A stretch of DNA of 64,000 nucleotides from Mytilus californianus (lineage: Eukaryota > Mollusca > Bivalvia > Mytilida > Mytilidae), in the NCBI RefSeq assembly GCF_021869535.1, contig NW_026262659.1, positions 2,604,001-2,668,000 on the forward strand. The letters run 5' to 3'. Each line of letters begins with the position of its first letter. Position 1 is the first letter of the stretch. Position numbers and translations under genes: made by a program. Below are positions 54,196 through 64,000 of the stretch, in pieces. The notes beneath the pieces were generated by a model. It saw nothing but the letters and a program-made list of their open reading frames with translations. It was not told where the DNA came from and did no database searches.

Positions 54196-54632
54196 GGTAG
54201 CACGGTAGTATTTGCATTCCAGAATTTAGGTTGCTCTTTTGTGTACCCTACTTAAGTCAATGTATCTGAACATTATGATTGGACAAAAAATACAGTATCA
54301 ACTGCACATACTTTCCCAAACTGATGGATGAATCAGGTGTAGAAAAATAGGAAATAATTTTACATACAGATGAAAATGAATTTTTGAGAATTTTTTTTAA
54401 TTTTGTATTCACTGCACGATAAAAGACCTAAAAGCATTAGTGGCCTTAGGTTCTTAAAGATAGCAAAAAAAGTAAACGGTCATGATACATATTCAAATTC
54501 ATTTCTGAATAGTAAAATGAAAGTACTTCAGTTAACTGTGAATGTAGAATTTTTAGCAGTGTTAGAAAGTGGTGAAAATTCTAAAAAGGCTATCATTATC
54601 CCTTATGGGCCAGGAAATACTACCGTGCCACC
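54196..54632. mobile_element. MITE, copy 1, complete (TTAA-type target)
   Basis: Starts GGTAGCACGGTAGTATTTGC and ends AAATACTACCGTGCCACC, giving ~18-bp inverted repeats with one mismatch. It is flanked by TTTA on the left (54192-54195) and TTAA on the right (54633-54636). TTAA targets are typical of piggyBac-type elements. No coding frame. Confidence 0.75.
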
Positions 54633-54636
54633 TTAA

Positions 54637-55865
54637 GGGGGATATACATGTTTACACTAAATCAATGAAGGATTTTTTTTTACCTATGCAATTTGTAAGT
54701 TTATCAATAAAAAGTTGATTAAGGGCAACTATGATAAAAACAGCCCTTAAATTCCACCCCTGGGAGTGAAAATTGCTGATTCAGCAAATTTTGCCTGATC
54801 TGTGGGTAATAAAGTAAAAATTTACCTAGAAAGTAGAACTTCATTATTTTTATGTAACTTGCAATACATTTTTAATTATAAATGCTCGCTTTAACTTATC
54901 GCAGTGTCTGAAACATGTGCAACCACTGAAATTTGAGACGCGACATATTTTATTTGCCTGTACATCCTATTATTTTGACCGAAATAAATAAATTGCATAA
55001 TTTCTTATTTTTTTCCACACAAGTACAGCTTTACAAGTTTTCTTTAGGTTTAATTTGTAGTTCTGTGGTAACATGACACCAGTATGAGCTTTTTTGGAAC
55101 CAGCAAGTGGTTAAGGGGTCCTTACTTATTCATTTAGCCCTCATATTTGGCTGAAATAGAGATAGCAATAGGGGTTTCTTTAAACTGACAAGACATTTTT
55201 TTTGACAAAGAATGTAATTATGACTGTTTATCAGCAAGATTGAATAGTTTATTCTTTTTCCATGCAAATGTCATTAATTGTTTTGATTTTCTGACAATGA
55301 AAAGCACAATAAAAGTAAAATGATTATGTAAGGGGACATAATTTAACTTAATGCATACATGAGAAATAGACAAACAGTCAACTTAGAGATATATTCTAGT
55401 ACATATATTGTCAAAAAGATTTTAGAATAATAGTTAACTGCCATCCAAAGAATCTTGTTGTGTTGCCTTCATAATCTGGAAATGCTTAAAGTAATGTAAG
55501 GCATGCTGTAAAATGTGGAATGGACTTTAATATCATTTTTCATGATTTGGTGCTTAAACTGTTTCTTTCAGTCAGATTAACTATAAATAGAGTTGTCAAT
55601 CCAATAATTCCTCCTGAATCACCATGTTTGACTTCTGTGTTGATTTGAAACATCATATATTTGGATTTTGTTCACTCCTTAAGTAAAAATGGTAAGATGA
55701 TAAAAAAGTGAAAATCTGCCAGCTGGGGTAGGGGTGTAATCTTTCATTTTTTTTTGGTATAAAATAAGTGCAGACTAGTATTCTTTATTGTAATATGTTA
55801 CATAGTAAGAAGGCTATGCATCATAGGTGTCATGACTGATTTCAAGTTTGAAATGTCTTGGTTAA
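54637..55865. other. Noncoding, nothing recognised
   Basis: AT-rich DNA between the two MITE copies. Confidence 0.3.
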
Positions 55866-56079
55866 GGTAGCACGGTAGTATTTGCATTCCAGAATTTAGG
55901 TTGCTCTTTTGTGTACCCTACTTAAGTCAATGTATCTGAACATTATGATTGGACAAAAAATACAGTATCAACTGCACATACTTTCCCAAACTGATGGATG
56001 AATCAGGTGTAGAAAAATATGAAATAATTTTACATACAGATGAAAATGAATTTTTGAGAATTTTTTTTAATTTTGTATT
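55866..56079. mobile_element. MITE, copy 2, right end missing
   Basis: Identical to 54196-54409 except for one base (AAAAATATG for AAAAATAGG) and preceded by an intact TTAA (55862-55865). The match stops abruptly at TTTTGTATT, and the right inverted repeat is absent. Confidence 0.8.
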
Positions 56080-56679
56080 GTTTTTTTAAGTCAATGATAT
56101 CTAGTATACAGCTATTTTTACATTGGCACAACATATTTCCATGGAGATTATTTGATTTCAACCCATAAGTCATGGTATATTGACTTTAAAACTGTTTTGC
56201 TTATTCACATGTAGAAGGTTGTGACCAGGTCAGTCTTAGAGGAACCATTAAAGGAAATGATATTTGAATGAAGTTGTCCTAGAATTTGCACATCTCATAT
56301 CCAAGAAGTTAATTTGACCCCATCCCATATTTTAAATGAATCTATTTTGAAATTTTGCATAATTTACATGTTAAAGTTTGTACTTATCTTTGTTTTAGTG
56401 GAGCTACTTGTGATAAGTCAATGATATATGGTATGCAATTTTATTAACATTCTACAGGTTTTTTTTGCCCTGCATTTTAGTTCATGGTGCCTTTATTTGA
56501 AGGTTTTCCATAGTTTACATTTTAATATGTTGCATTTTAAAATTCATTATTTGCATTATACTATCAAAATTACAAACAAGCAAGACGGCAAGACATATAT
56601 CTTATGGACAGGCTTCATCAACTAGTTTAACCCCGCCACATTCTGTATGTGCATGTCCCAAGTTAGGAGCTTGTAATTC
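56080..56679. other. Noncoding, nothing recognised
   Basis: AT-rich. The last bases (TTAACCCCGCCACATTCTG) are a scrap related to repeat A. Confidence 0.3.
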
Positions 56680-56940
56680 AGTGGTTGTCGTTTGTTGCTG
56701 TACATTGTACTTGCTTTTCGTTTATTATTTTGTACATAAATCAGGCCGTTAGTTTTTTCGTTTGAATTGTTGTACATTTGTCATTTCAAGGCCATTTATA
56801 GCTGACTGTGCGGAATGGGTTTTGCTCATTGTTGAAGGCCGTTCAGTGATCTATAGTTGTTAATTTGTATGTCATTTGGTCTCTTGTGGAGAGTTGGCTC
56901 ATTGGTAATCGTACCACATCTTCTTATTTTTATATTCATA
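56680..56940 (+). repeat. Mussel-type interspersed repeat B, copy 3
   Basis: ATCAGGCCGTTAGTTTTTTC, GGCCATTTATAGCTGACTGT, GCTCATTGTTGAAGGCCGTT, TGGTCTCTTGTGGAGAGTTG and CCACATCTTCTTATTTTTAT. The best preserved copy here. Confidence 0.85.
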
Positions 56941-57213
56941 GATAAGATGAATAAGATGAATAAAAGAAGTAAGAAATTTCCATCTCCAGTTATTTAGATG
57001 CTGTTTATTCACTTAAGAATGACCATCGTGATACCTGTAGTGCATTTATTCCATTGAAGGTGAAATAAAGGATACCACTGACATAGCTACATTCGGTGTA
57101 GGTCTGCTTCATACATTGACCTTGTAATTGACAAAGATAACTAAACTTGATGACACAGTATTAAAGATGTGCCCTACTTATTCCTATAGTAACTTACCAT
57201 ATATATATATGTA

Positions 57214-57660
57214 GGACTCTAAAGTGCGATGGTACTCTAAAGTGCGATTGTCACGCTAAAGTGCGATGGTCTACGCTAAAGTGCGATGGTGTTAGACGCT
57301 AAAGTACGATGGTTGTTTGTTTGTTTTAGTGCACATAGATGACACGCTAAAGTGCGATGGTATGACACGCTAAAGTGCGATGGTATAAGACACGCTAAAG
57401 TGCGATGGTATGACACGCTAAAGTGCGATGGTATAAGACACGCTAAAGTGCGATGGTATGACACGCTAAAGTGCGATGGTATAAGACACGCTAAAGTGCG
57501 ATGGTATAACACGCTAAAGTGCGATGGTCCGGCATGCTAAAATGCGATCGTATTTGACAAGCTAAAGTGTTATGGTATAACACGCTGAAGTGCGATGGTA
57601 TGTCATGAAACAGTACGATGGTATATGACACGATAAAGTGCGTTGGTATAACACACCATT
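57214..57660 (+). repeat. Left subterminal array of the transposon
   Basis: About 17 units of GCTAAAGTGCGATGGT separated by short linkers. In 57341-57510 the linkers alternate (ATGACAC / ATAAGACAC), giving a ~48-bp higher-order unit. Units decay toward the inside (GCTAAAATGCGATCG, GATAAAGTGCGTTGG). Confidence 0.9.
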
Positions 57661-57924
57661 AATCCGATGTTGAAACGGGAATGGGGTTAATGCAATGGTT
57701 TTTGTTTTTTATGTGTTTATAATAGTTTTTATTTTATTGTATTATTTATGAATCATGCCGTCTTTTGAATTGTTTACACTAGTTATTGTGTTGTCCTATA
57801 TAGCCTTATTTAATGCTCCATGTTGAAGGTCATAATGTAATTAGGTGCATACACCAACGAAATTTGGTCTTAAGTGTATAGTTGTTTCGTTGACAAGTAC
57901 ACCGCATTTGTTTTTGTTTTTTAT

Positions 57925-58110
57925 TTTGTATATAAATCAGACCGTTTCAATTGTCGTTTAATACCCTTTGGGCGTTAACTTATAGATTAATATCTGCGGG
58001 GTTAGCCATACGGTAACCTATAGTTAATTAGAATTAATGACATTTAGCCTTGGATAGAGATTGTCTCATTGGCAATCATAGTATGATACTAATCTCTGGT
58101 CGTTTCGTTA
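57925..58110 (+). repeat. Mussel-type interspersed repeat B, diverged copy 4
   Basis: ATAAATCAGACCGTTTCAAT, ACGGTAACCTATAGTTAATT and ATAGAGATTGTCTCATTGGC. Inserted within the transposon. Confidence 0.6.
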
Positions 58111-58254
58111 CTGTCTTGATGACCAGTATTCGTCTCTTTCACAAACTTGTCTCATTGGCAATCATATTATGATAATACATCTCTAGTTTTTAAGTTGCTG
58201 TCTTATTGGCGAATATGAATCTCTTTAACAAACATACTTTTACTTTTACTTGTA

Positions 58255-58318
58255 CAAATTGTGACTTGGATGGAGAGTTGTCTCATTGGCACTCATGCCA
58301 CATCTTCTGATATCTGCA
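58255..58318 (+). mobile_element. PLE 3'-tail copy, very short
   Basis: GTGACTTGGATGGAGAGTTG, TCTCATTGGCACTCATGCCA and CATCTTCTGATATCT match the complement of 13877-13935. Confidence 0.6.
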
Positions 58319-58425
58319 TAATAAAACCTATTGTAAAAAACATTTTATGAAATAATTCAATTACAAAGTAAAAAGTAGACTTTATTTGACGCAACTAAAT
58401 GACATGGAATTCATAAAATAATTGT

Positions 58426-61279
58426 CTAAATCAAATTTGGACGAATTAGATATTTAGAAACTTGATGAATTTTGCCATTTTCAAGCTCTTTTATGGCATA
58501 TACCTTCCCCTTACTGTCGTCATTTTCAATGTTTATAACAAGACCTTTCTTCCAATATCCTGAAAGAAAAACGTTTGTTCCCGCTGATAGAGCTGAATTT
58601 GGTTTAAAGTCAATAATTTCATTAACTGCAGGATGAAAGGTTTGCATTTCTGTATTTTGGATACTTTTTTGGGGAACAACTCCTCCGGATACATGCTACT
58701 GTCCCATTCTTCACGATTCTGAAAAGCGTAAAAATAAAGTTACAATAAAATATAACATTAAATCAAAGCATGAAAATAACAAATGTAACAAATTGAAACA
58801 ATCATTAAAAAAATTGTTCAAGTGATTATGAATTAAACAAAGGTCCTATTAAAATATAAAAATTTCGCTATTAATGCAAATATTATGTTTTTTTTGCTTA
58901 AAAGTGTCATAATACTTTGATTTAGCATTCAATTGTACGTAACCAACAAATAATAGATTACACTCTGTTCGTTCACCTTGATTATTATTTATATTTTGTC
59001 ACAATAAATAAGTTTCTTACTTCAGACATATAAATTTCGGTTTCCAAGTGACGGCGTTTAAAGCCTGGCATACCAGAATCAGTATGTTGTATGAATCTCC
59101 TTGCATACAGGTCTTTATAATATGGGCTAACTTCTGACTGAAAGCAAATAAGAAATGGTGTAATAATATTCTATAATTTTTAAGCGTACATAACATTTTG
59201 TACACAAACTACGCCGTTGGTTTTTTCCTTTGGTTTGTTTTACATTTGTTTTACGAGACATTTTATAGCTGACAATGTTGTATAGGTTTTGCTCATTTCT
59301 AAAGGCCGTACTATGACCAATAGCTCTAAACGTCTATATCATTTGGTCTTTAGTGGTAAGTTGTCTCATTGGATATCAAACTACATCTTCTCATTTTTGT
59401 ATTCTAACTTTTTAAAACAAAATTAATTATTAAGTAAGTATAGCTGCTTATTTACAACGCTTAGTACGCATGAATAAATAGTTATTTACATTTGTATAAA
59501 GTGTTTGAATAATTACTCGTAATACCTTAACACACAACATACAGTAAAAAAGAAATAAATTTCGTTTAAAAATTCCATTGAAATTGATAGTGTTTAGGCT
59601 ATATTTTTAAGAGCTACTTTTTTAAAAGTTATAAAATTTACGTACTTGATGTAAACTTGTATTGCGCATCATTTGTGAATTTGTGATATCTTGCAGTGGC
59701 TGAGACATTTGGAGCTGCTGTTGTGACGGTATCATTTCATTCGATCTGTCAGAAGTCTGTACGGTATTATTTACCTAAAACGACAGAAATATTTGTATTT
59801 TTGAATAGGGTATTAATTTTAAAAGTATAATAAGATTTACCAAATTTTGTGACCAATTGAACTTTTTTTCAGAATTAAAAATTCAAATGTAATCCAATTA
59901 CCCAATCTAAACGTTTAATAGTGATCAAAACATCTTAGCAATACTTACCTCGACATTTTCAACGCCATTTTCGGGCTGCATATAATGCACATTGCTAGTT
60001 ATAGTTTCATTTCCTGTTATTATCTGAAATGTAAAGAAAACAAATAATCATTCACAAACAAGTACTATGTACACAAATTCCAAGTACTTTATCTTCCATT
60101 ACAATTTTTTTAACCTTATTACAATTAAATTATAATTATATGAAATGACTTAATTTGAAAACAATTAAAATAAACAGTTATGTAACATACCGATTCACTT
60201 TCATTGATCATGTTGGTAATTCTTGTGTTCCACAACGACTCAACAAATTCCTGATAATCATTTTCTGCATCCATTCTGGCAATTTCTTGAGCTTTTTTAT
60301 GCACACTTTCACTGTTAATCTATAATTATGCAATTAAAATGTTTTATAAATCAAGTATTGTAACAAGAAGGAATTTTAACCTATTTTAAACATACAAATT
60401 TATGTTATGCAATGTTTTAATTTGTTGTTTAATAGAAATAATGCGCTTTTAAATAGAACAAGGTTTTCGCACTCACCTCAGAATTTGTACTTAATGCACC
60501 AATTGTTGCAGAATCAGTGGTTAATTTATTATCTATCATCTCAGACTGCTGGTCTTCATTATTTTTCTACAAAGACATTTTTCATGTGAAATCTTTATAA
60601 TACACTGGTACAATATAAGCTAACAAGTAATAGATATATTTAAAATCTTATTTACGACTTGTGTGCAATTGACAACCCACTTTAGTGATATTAAATTCTA
60701 TATCCTTTACATGGAGGCATCTTCTTTAAATCCATTTGCCACCTACTATTGGAATAGGTAGCTGGTATTGGTTTTTCTAGTTATTTGTGTCTTTGGTAAA
60801 TCAACCGCTGCAAGGCATTGCGAACATTTTACATGTTGCTTAAACAGTAATCTAGTATTTTCACGAACTACGGGAAAATATGATTTCCTTAATGTTTCAT
60901 AAATAGCGTCACTTTTGCGGTGATCAATTTTATGATTGTTGTTAATTTCCACTATCATTTCTTCTTTAGATAAGACTCTTCTATGATTGTCTCCTACCTT
61001 TGTACTTCTGTGGTACAATGAACAAGTATGGTCATCATACAGAAAGTTGGCCAAATACTTTCTAACACTTGTATCTCCCATTCGTAAGTTTAGTTCCTCC
61101 TTTATTTTTTTAGCACCCCAGCTATTTTCATCAAATTTCTTTTTGCATATCAAATTTACCTCTTCCAATACCGACCAAAAATGTTCCGGATTAGGATCAT
61201 TAGTTTCTCTTTTCTTTCTTTTTTTGTCAAGTATAAACCCTTCATCTGGACACAAATCCTGGTTTAACAGCACGTCCAT
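58426..61279 (-). pseudogene. Multi-exon integrase/transposase-like gene (HHCC domain, broken DDE core)
   Basis: Exon 1 (ATG at 61279 to about 60740) has a basic start, a KKIKEELNLRMGDTSVRKYL helix-turn-helix-like part and an HHCC zinc domain: NNHKIDHRKSDAIYETLRKS, then QHVKCSQC. After a 5-A run (60772-60776) the next frame reads NSRWQMDLKKMPPCKGY, the start of an integrase core with its first Asp. The rest of the core (second Asp, Glu) is absent. Six further exons have good splice signals: 60566-60477, 60319-60191, 60023-59949, 59774-59646, 59137-59021 and 58718-58426. The five internal ones are 90, 129, 75, 129 and 117 bases, all phase 0. They encode polar, Gln/Asn-rich sequence. The last ends with GTNVFLSGYWKKGLVINIEN and IHQVSKYLIRP, a small basic domain I cannot name. 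A frame break in the last exon lies at TTTTTTGGGG (58665-58674). Relatives may be Ginger or KRBA2-type integrases. Confidence 0.6.
59200..59403 (+). repeat. Mussel-type interspersed repeat B, copy 5 (diverged)
   Basis: ACACAAACTACGCCGTTGGT, TTTTATAGCTGACAATGTTG, TCATTTGGTCTTTAGTGG and AAGTTGTCTCATTGGATATC. It lies in the intron between exons 5 and 6. Confidence 0.65.
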
Positions 61280-61317
61280 TTTTTGTTTGTACAAAAGGCT
61301 TATAACGTCATAAGGAT

Positions 61318-61531
61318 AGTATCGTTGCAAACGTCCATACTTTCGCGAACAAACGCACTTTCGCGGAAAAACGCACTTTAGCGTATTGAGCCATCGGACT
61401 TTAGCGTGTTCCACTTAATAGCACAGACCATCGCACTTTAGCGTATCAGACCATCGCACTTTAGCGTATGCCATCGCACTTTAGCGTGACCATCGCGTTT
61501 TAGCGTCCCCATCGCACTTTAGAGTCCTACA
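61318..61531 (-). repeat. Right subterminal array of the transposon (inverted)
   Basis: The same unit on the minus strand, about nine copies. The outermost ~25 bases are identical to the left end. Inner copies drift to GCGAAAGTGCGTTT and GCGAAAGTATGG and run into the first exon. Confidence 0.9.
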
Positions 61532-61784
61532 TATATAATACGAAATTTCATTAGGATCTGCATATGGAATAAATATCTACAAATTTATACAATATTCAAA
61601 GGGGGTGTTTCAAATCTGATGTGTTCCCTGATAGAATGTTGCTGATCAGAGAAGCTACTGAACCAAAAGTTCGTGAAGGTAAAGTTGAATGCATACCAAA
61701 TATTTTGCAATATCTTGTTTTAAAAACAAATGTTATTATATAAGTATATATCTGTAAAATTGGTATTACCCAATGGGGTCCGCC
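61532..61784. other. Spacer between the two array-bounded elements
   Basis: AT-rich with no gene. 61595-61690 contains a repeat-like phrase (GTTCGTGAAGGTAAAGTTGA). Confidence 0.3.
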
Positions 61785-61894
61785 CGACAGTCCGACGCCC
61801 CTTTAGTCCGACGGTTCAATAGTCCGACGGTTCGATAGTCCGACAGCTCAATAGTCCGAAAATTCGGTAGTCCGACAGTTCGATAATCCGACAG
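61785..61894 (+). repeat. Left array, 16-bp unit AGTCCGACGGTTCAAT
   Basis: About seven units (AGTCCGACGGTTCGAT, AGTCCGACAGCTCAAT, AGTCCGACAGTTCGAT...), diverging at both ends. Confidence 0.85.
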
Positions 61895-62519
61895 GGTGAC
61901 ACATTATTATACAAGTCGAGGGCATAAATATTCCGATATTCGCCCGTCCATCACACTTAGGGTGTTTATTGTGCCCTTTCAACTCATCTAAACTTCTCTT
62001 AGCTATTTCTCATCTCATTCGCCACTATGATATAGCGTATTGTATATACCAACAATACACACGTGTCAATGTGCTAAACCAAACATAAAGTATACATTTT
62101 TATTTGAATTATTAAATTCTGCAATTTTTAATACTATTTGTACCTTCAACGAAAAGTACTGGGGCCAATTTTTCCCGTATTTTGTTCATATACGTACTTG
62201 TGAAGTTCGATAATTGAGACAGACTCAAGCGCCTTAAGTCAATCAAACATGCAATGTGTTGAGTTTTTTAATTATAAAACAGTGTTTTTTAAATAAAAAT
62301 AAAACCAATATGCTGATACTTAAAATTATCATAAATCGCATACAATCACACAAAAAACTGTCAACAATATATATATAAATATTGATCACACGAACTCGGA
62401 ACCTATTCTAACAAGAGTGCACACGCTGAAATTTCTCGCCTGCTTTACTGACCATTGATTTTATGTTGATAGTTCTAAATATAAAGCTTTACTACAAATA
62501 TCACATAGAATTAACATTA

Positions 62520-63020
62520 TCCAAGAAAATGAGGTCAAGGTCAGATAAACCAAACCGGAAATACATGTACACCTAACAATCATTCCATTCACCAAATATA
62601 ATAGACCTATTGCTTATAGTATCTGAGATATGGACTTGACCACGAAAACTTAACCTTGTTCACTGATCCATGAAATGAGGTTGAGGTCAGATGAAAACTG
62701 TCTGACAGATACGAGGACCTTGCAAGGTACGCACATACTAAATATAGTTATCATATTACTCATAATAAGAAAGAAATTAACATTACAAAAAATCTTAACT
62801 TTTTTTTCAAGTAGTTACGGAACCATGAAAATGAGGTCAAGGACAATGGACAAATGACAGACGGAAACTTCTTAACATAAGGCATCTATATATACAAAGT
62901 ATGAAGCATCCAGGTCTTCCACCTCCTAAAATATAAAGAATTTCAGTAGTTAGTTAACGCCGCCGCCGGATCACTATCCCTATGTCGAGCTTTCTGCGAC
63001 ATAAGTCACAGGCTCGACAA
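62520..63020 (+). repeat. Bivalve interspersed repeat D
   Basis: Three related segments start with (A)TGAAAATGAGGTCAAGG-type phrases (62527, 62668, 62825) and the block closes with TCACTATCCCTATGTCGAGC and CACAGGCTCGACAAAAACC. I recall this as common in bivalve genomes; a scrap is at 39835-39900. Confidence 0.6.
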
Positions 63021-63890
63021 AAACCTCTCAAATGTTTGTTATGGCTACGTTGTCTAAACCAACTGGGCTACAGATGCACGTAATAAACCTAAAACTACGA
63101 ATAATTTCTGCATTATATCTTCATATTTAAAGGTTTCATTGTTTCCCAATTCTTCCGACTTTCCCACATAACTAAGAAAAGTAATGACAATATTTGTGAT
63201 GCATTCTCCTTTTATTTAGGAACTTCAAAATTCAATCAAAACTTCTTCATGGATGTAAAAATTCTTCATATTCAGCAATCGGTCATTTAAGGGATTTTTT
63301 AAATTGTCATGTGAATTTACTTGTAGTCAGAATACAAGGGACAATGATCTTTATGTATTTTCACAAAAAAAAAACCAATTTCTTAAATTCTTTCAGTTTA
63401 AAAAAATATATATATATATATAACATGAGCCATTCTACAGATTTGAAACCCCATAGCTGACAAAATTGATAACGTCGGTATAGCGATTTGACGGTATATA
63501 AACGGACGGACAGAGATGAACCCATATGCATGAATTTCACACTTTTCACGTGTGTAATGACGGTGATGTGCGTTCCCAGGTTGTTAATGCAAGCACAGGA
63601 AGTGTCAAAATATGGCACTGTATTACTTTAATAGAAATGTCAATATATTTTTTTTCTAAATTGACATCTTTGGTATGTTGAAAGTTCCCATGAAAATTTG
63701 GTATATAAAGGACTCTGCTGCCCCTTGTCCATCACATCTCAGAAATGGCTGCCAGTCTCAAAGTTCTTATATACAACGGTTACAAATACCAGAAAAAAAA
63801 GCAAAAATAGTTAAAAGCAAATGAAGACCAGAAAATATATGCCATATAGATACAGAATAATTTGGTCTAGTGATAATGAATCCCTATATT
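63021..63890. other. Noncoding interior of the second element
   Basis: AT-rich with a (TA)n run near 63407-63422. The 85-residue minus-strand frame has no family features. Confidence 0.35.
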
Positions 63891-64000
63891 ACCATCGAAC
63901 CGTCGGACTATCGAACCGTCGGACCATTGAACCGTCGGACTATCGAACCGTCGTACCATTGAACCGTCGGACTATTGAACCGTCGGATTACCACTACGGC
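63891..64000 (-). repeat. Right array, same 16-bp unit inverted
   Basis: About six or seven units (ATTGAACCGTCGGACT, ATCGAACCGTCGGACC) continuing to the last bases of the window. Confidence 0.85.

Larger units (their letters stand above)
57210..61531. mobile_element. DNA transposon with tandem-array terminal inverted repeats and integrase-like gene
   Basis: Both termini read TGTAGGACTCTAAAGTGCGA (inverted) and continue into arrays of the same short unit. The flanks are AT runs compatible with a TATA duplication on each side. TGT...ACA ends together with a retroviral-type integrase are known from Ginger-like transposons, which is the closest class I can suggest. The interior contains a minus-strand multi-exon gene plus later insertions of repeat B and a PLE tail (57925-58318, 59200-59403). 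Confidence 0.75.
61785..64000. mobile_element. Second element bounded by inverted 16-bp arrays (right end cut by window)
   Basis: Left array 61785-61894 and right array 63891-64000 are built from the same unit in opposite orientation. The ~2 kb between them has no credible gene. It contains a bivalve interspersed repeat at 62520-63020. The architecture copies that of 57210-61531, so I infer a non-autonomous transposon. The outer right terminus lies outside the window. Confidence 0.6.

Noticed and set aside
57340..57530. Possible CRISPR array (short direct repeats)
   Set aside because: The linkers are not unique spacers. The array is mirrored at the other end of a transposon and the DNA is eukaryotic.
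57276..57540. Open frames on both strands (78 and 62 residues)
   Set aside because: Both are translations of the transposon terminal array.
58426..58647. Independent 73-residue gene
   Set aside because: It fits better as the last exon of the transposon gene. An acceptor at 58718 and preceding phase-0 exons support this.

Overview
The window looks like nuclear DNA of a bivalve mollusc, most likely a mussel of the Mytilus type. It is AT-rich and intron-like, and is dominated by decayed and intact mobile elements. Several short interspersed repeats match what I recall as high-copy mussel repeats (the blocks around 11.75-12.1, 13.03-13.43, 18.44-18.6, 19.5-19.9 and 56.7-56.94 kb). The species call rests on recall and pattern and was not searched. 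Only one host-type gene is clear: the 3' part of a large ankyrin-repeat gene at the left edge (1-2294).

Layout, left half. 2.6-9.5 kb is a nested stack: a decayed DIRS-type retrotransposon (gag with zinc knuckle, then RT) is split by an L1/Tx1-like LINE with 15-bp target-site duplications and by a second APE-type LINE. 9.9-11.0 kb is a CR1/L2-like LINE 3' fragment ending in (ATT)n. 11-13.9 kb holds inverted copies of a mussel repeat. 13.9-17.5 kb is a minus-strand Penelope-like element that has lost its catalytic YxDD block. 18-23.1 kb holds interspersed repeats and a ~165-bp tandem array. 23.77-25.39 kb is a 28-bp minisatellite. 25.4-30.2 kb is noncoding apart from SINE copies. 30.4-35.3 kb is an intact two-ORF LINE with a UAAUG stop/start overlap.

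Layout, right half. 35.3-44.8 kb holds a possible exon, tandem repeats, a MITE-like element and a LINE scrap. 44.8-50.4 kb is a nearly complete minus-strand DIRS element (gag, RT-RNase H, tyrosine recombinase) with complex inverted repeats. 51.2-52.1 kb is a 41-bp minisatellite broken by a repeat insertion. 52.4-52.7 kb is a tRNA-derived SINE with target-site duplications. 54.2 and 55.9 kb carry two near-identical MITE copies with TTAA-type sites.

The most unusual part is the right edge. 57,210-61,531 is a ~4.3-kb DNA transposon whose terminal inverted repeats are arrays of a short CTAAAGTGCGATGG-type repeat. Inside is a minus-strand, multi-exon gene with an integrase-like HHCC domain and six consecutive phase-0 downstream exons. 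Next to it, from 61,785 to the window end, a second pair of inverted arrays (16-bp unit TAGTCCGACGGTTCAA) has the same architecture and no visible gene.

Several of the otherwise open element genes are broken exactly at homopolymer runs, so some frameshifts may be assembly errors rather than decay.
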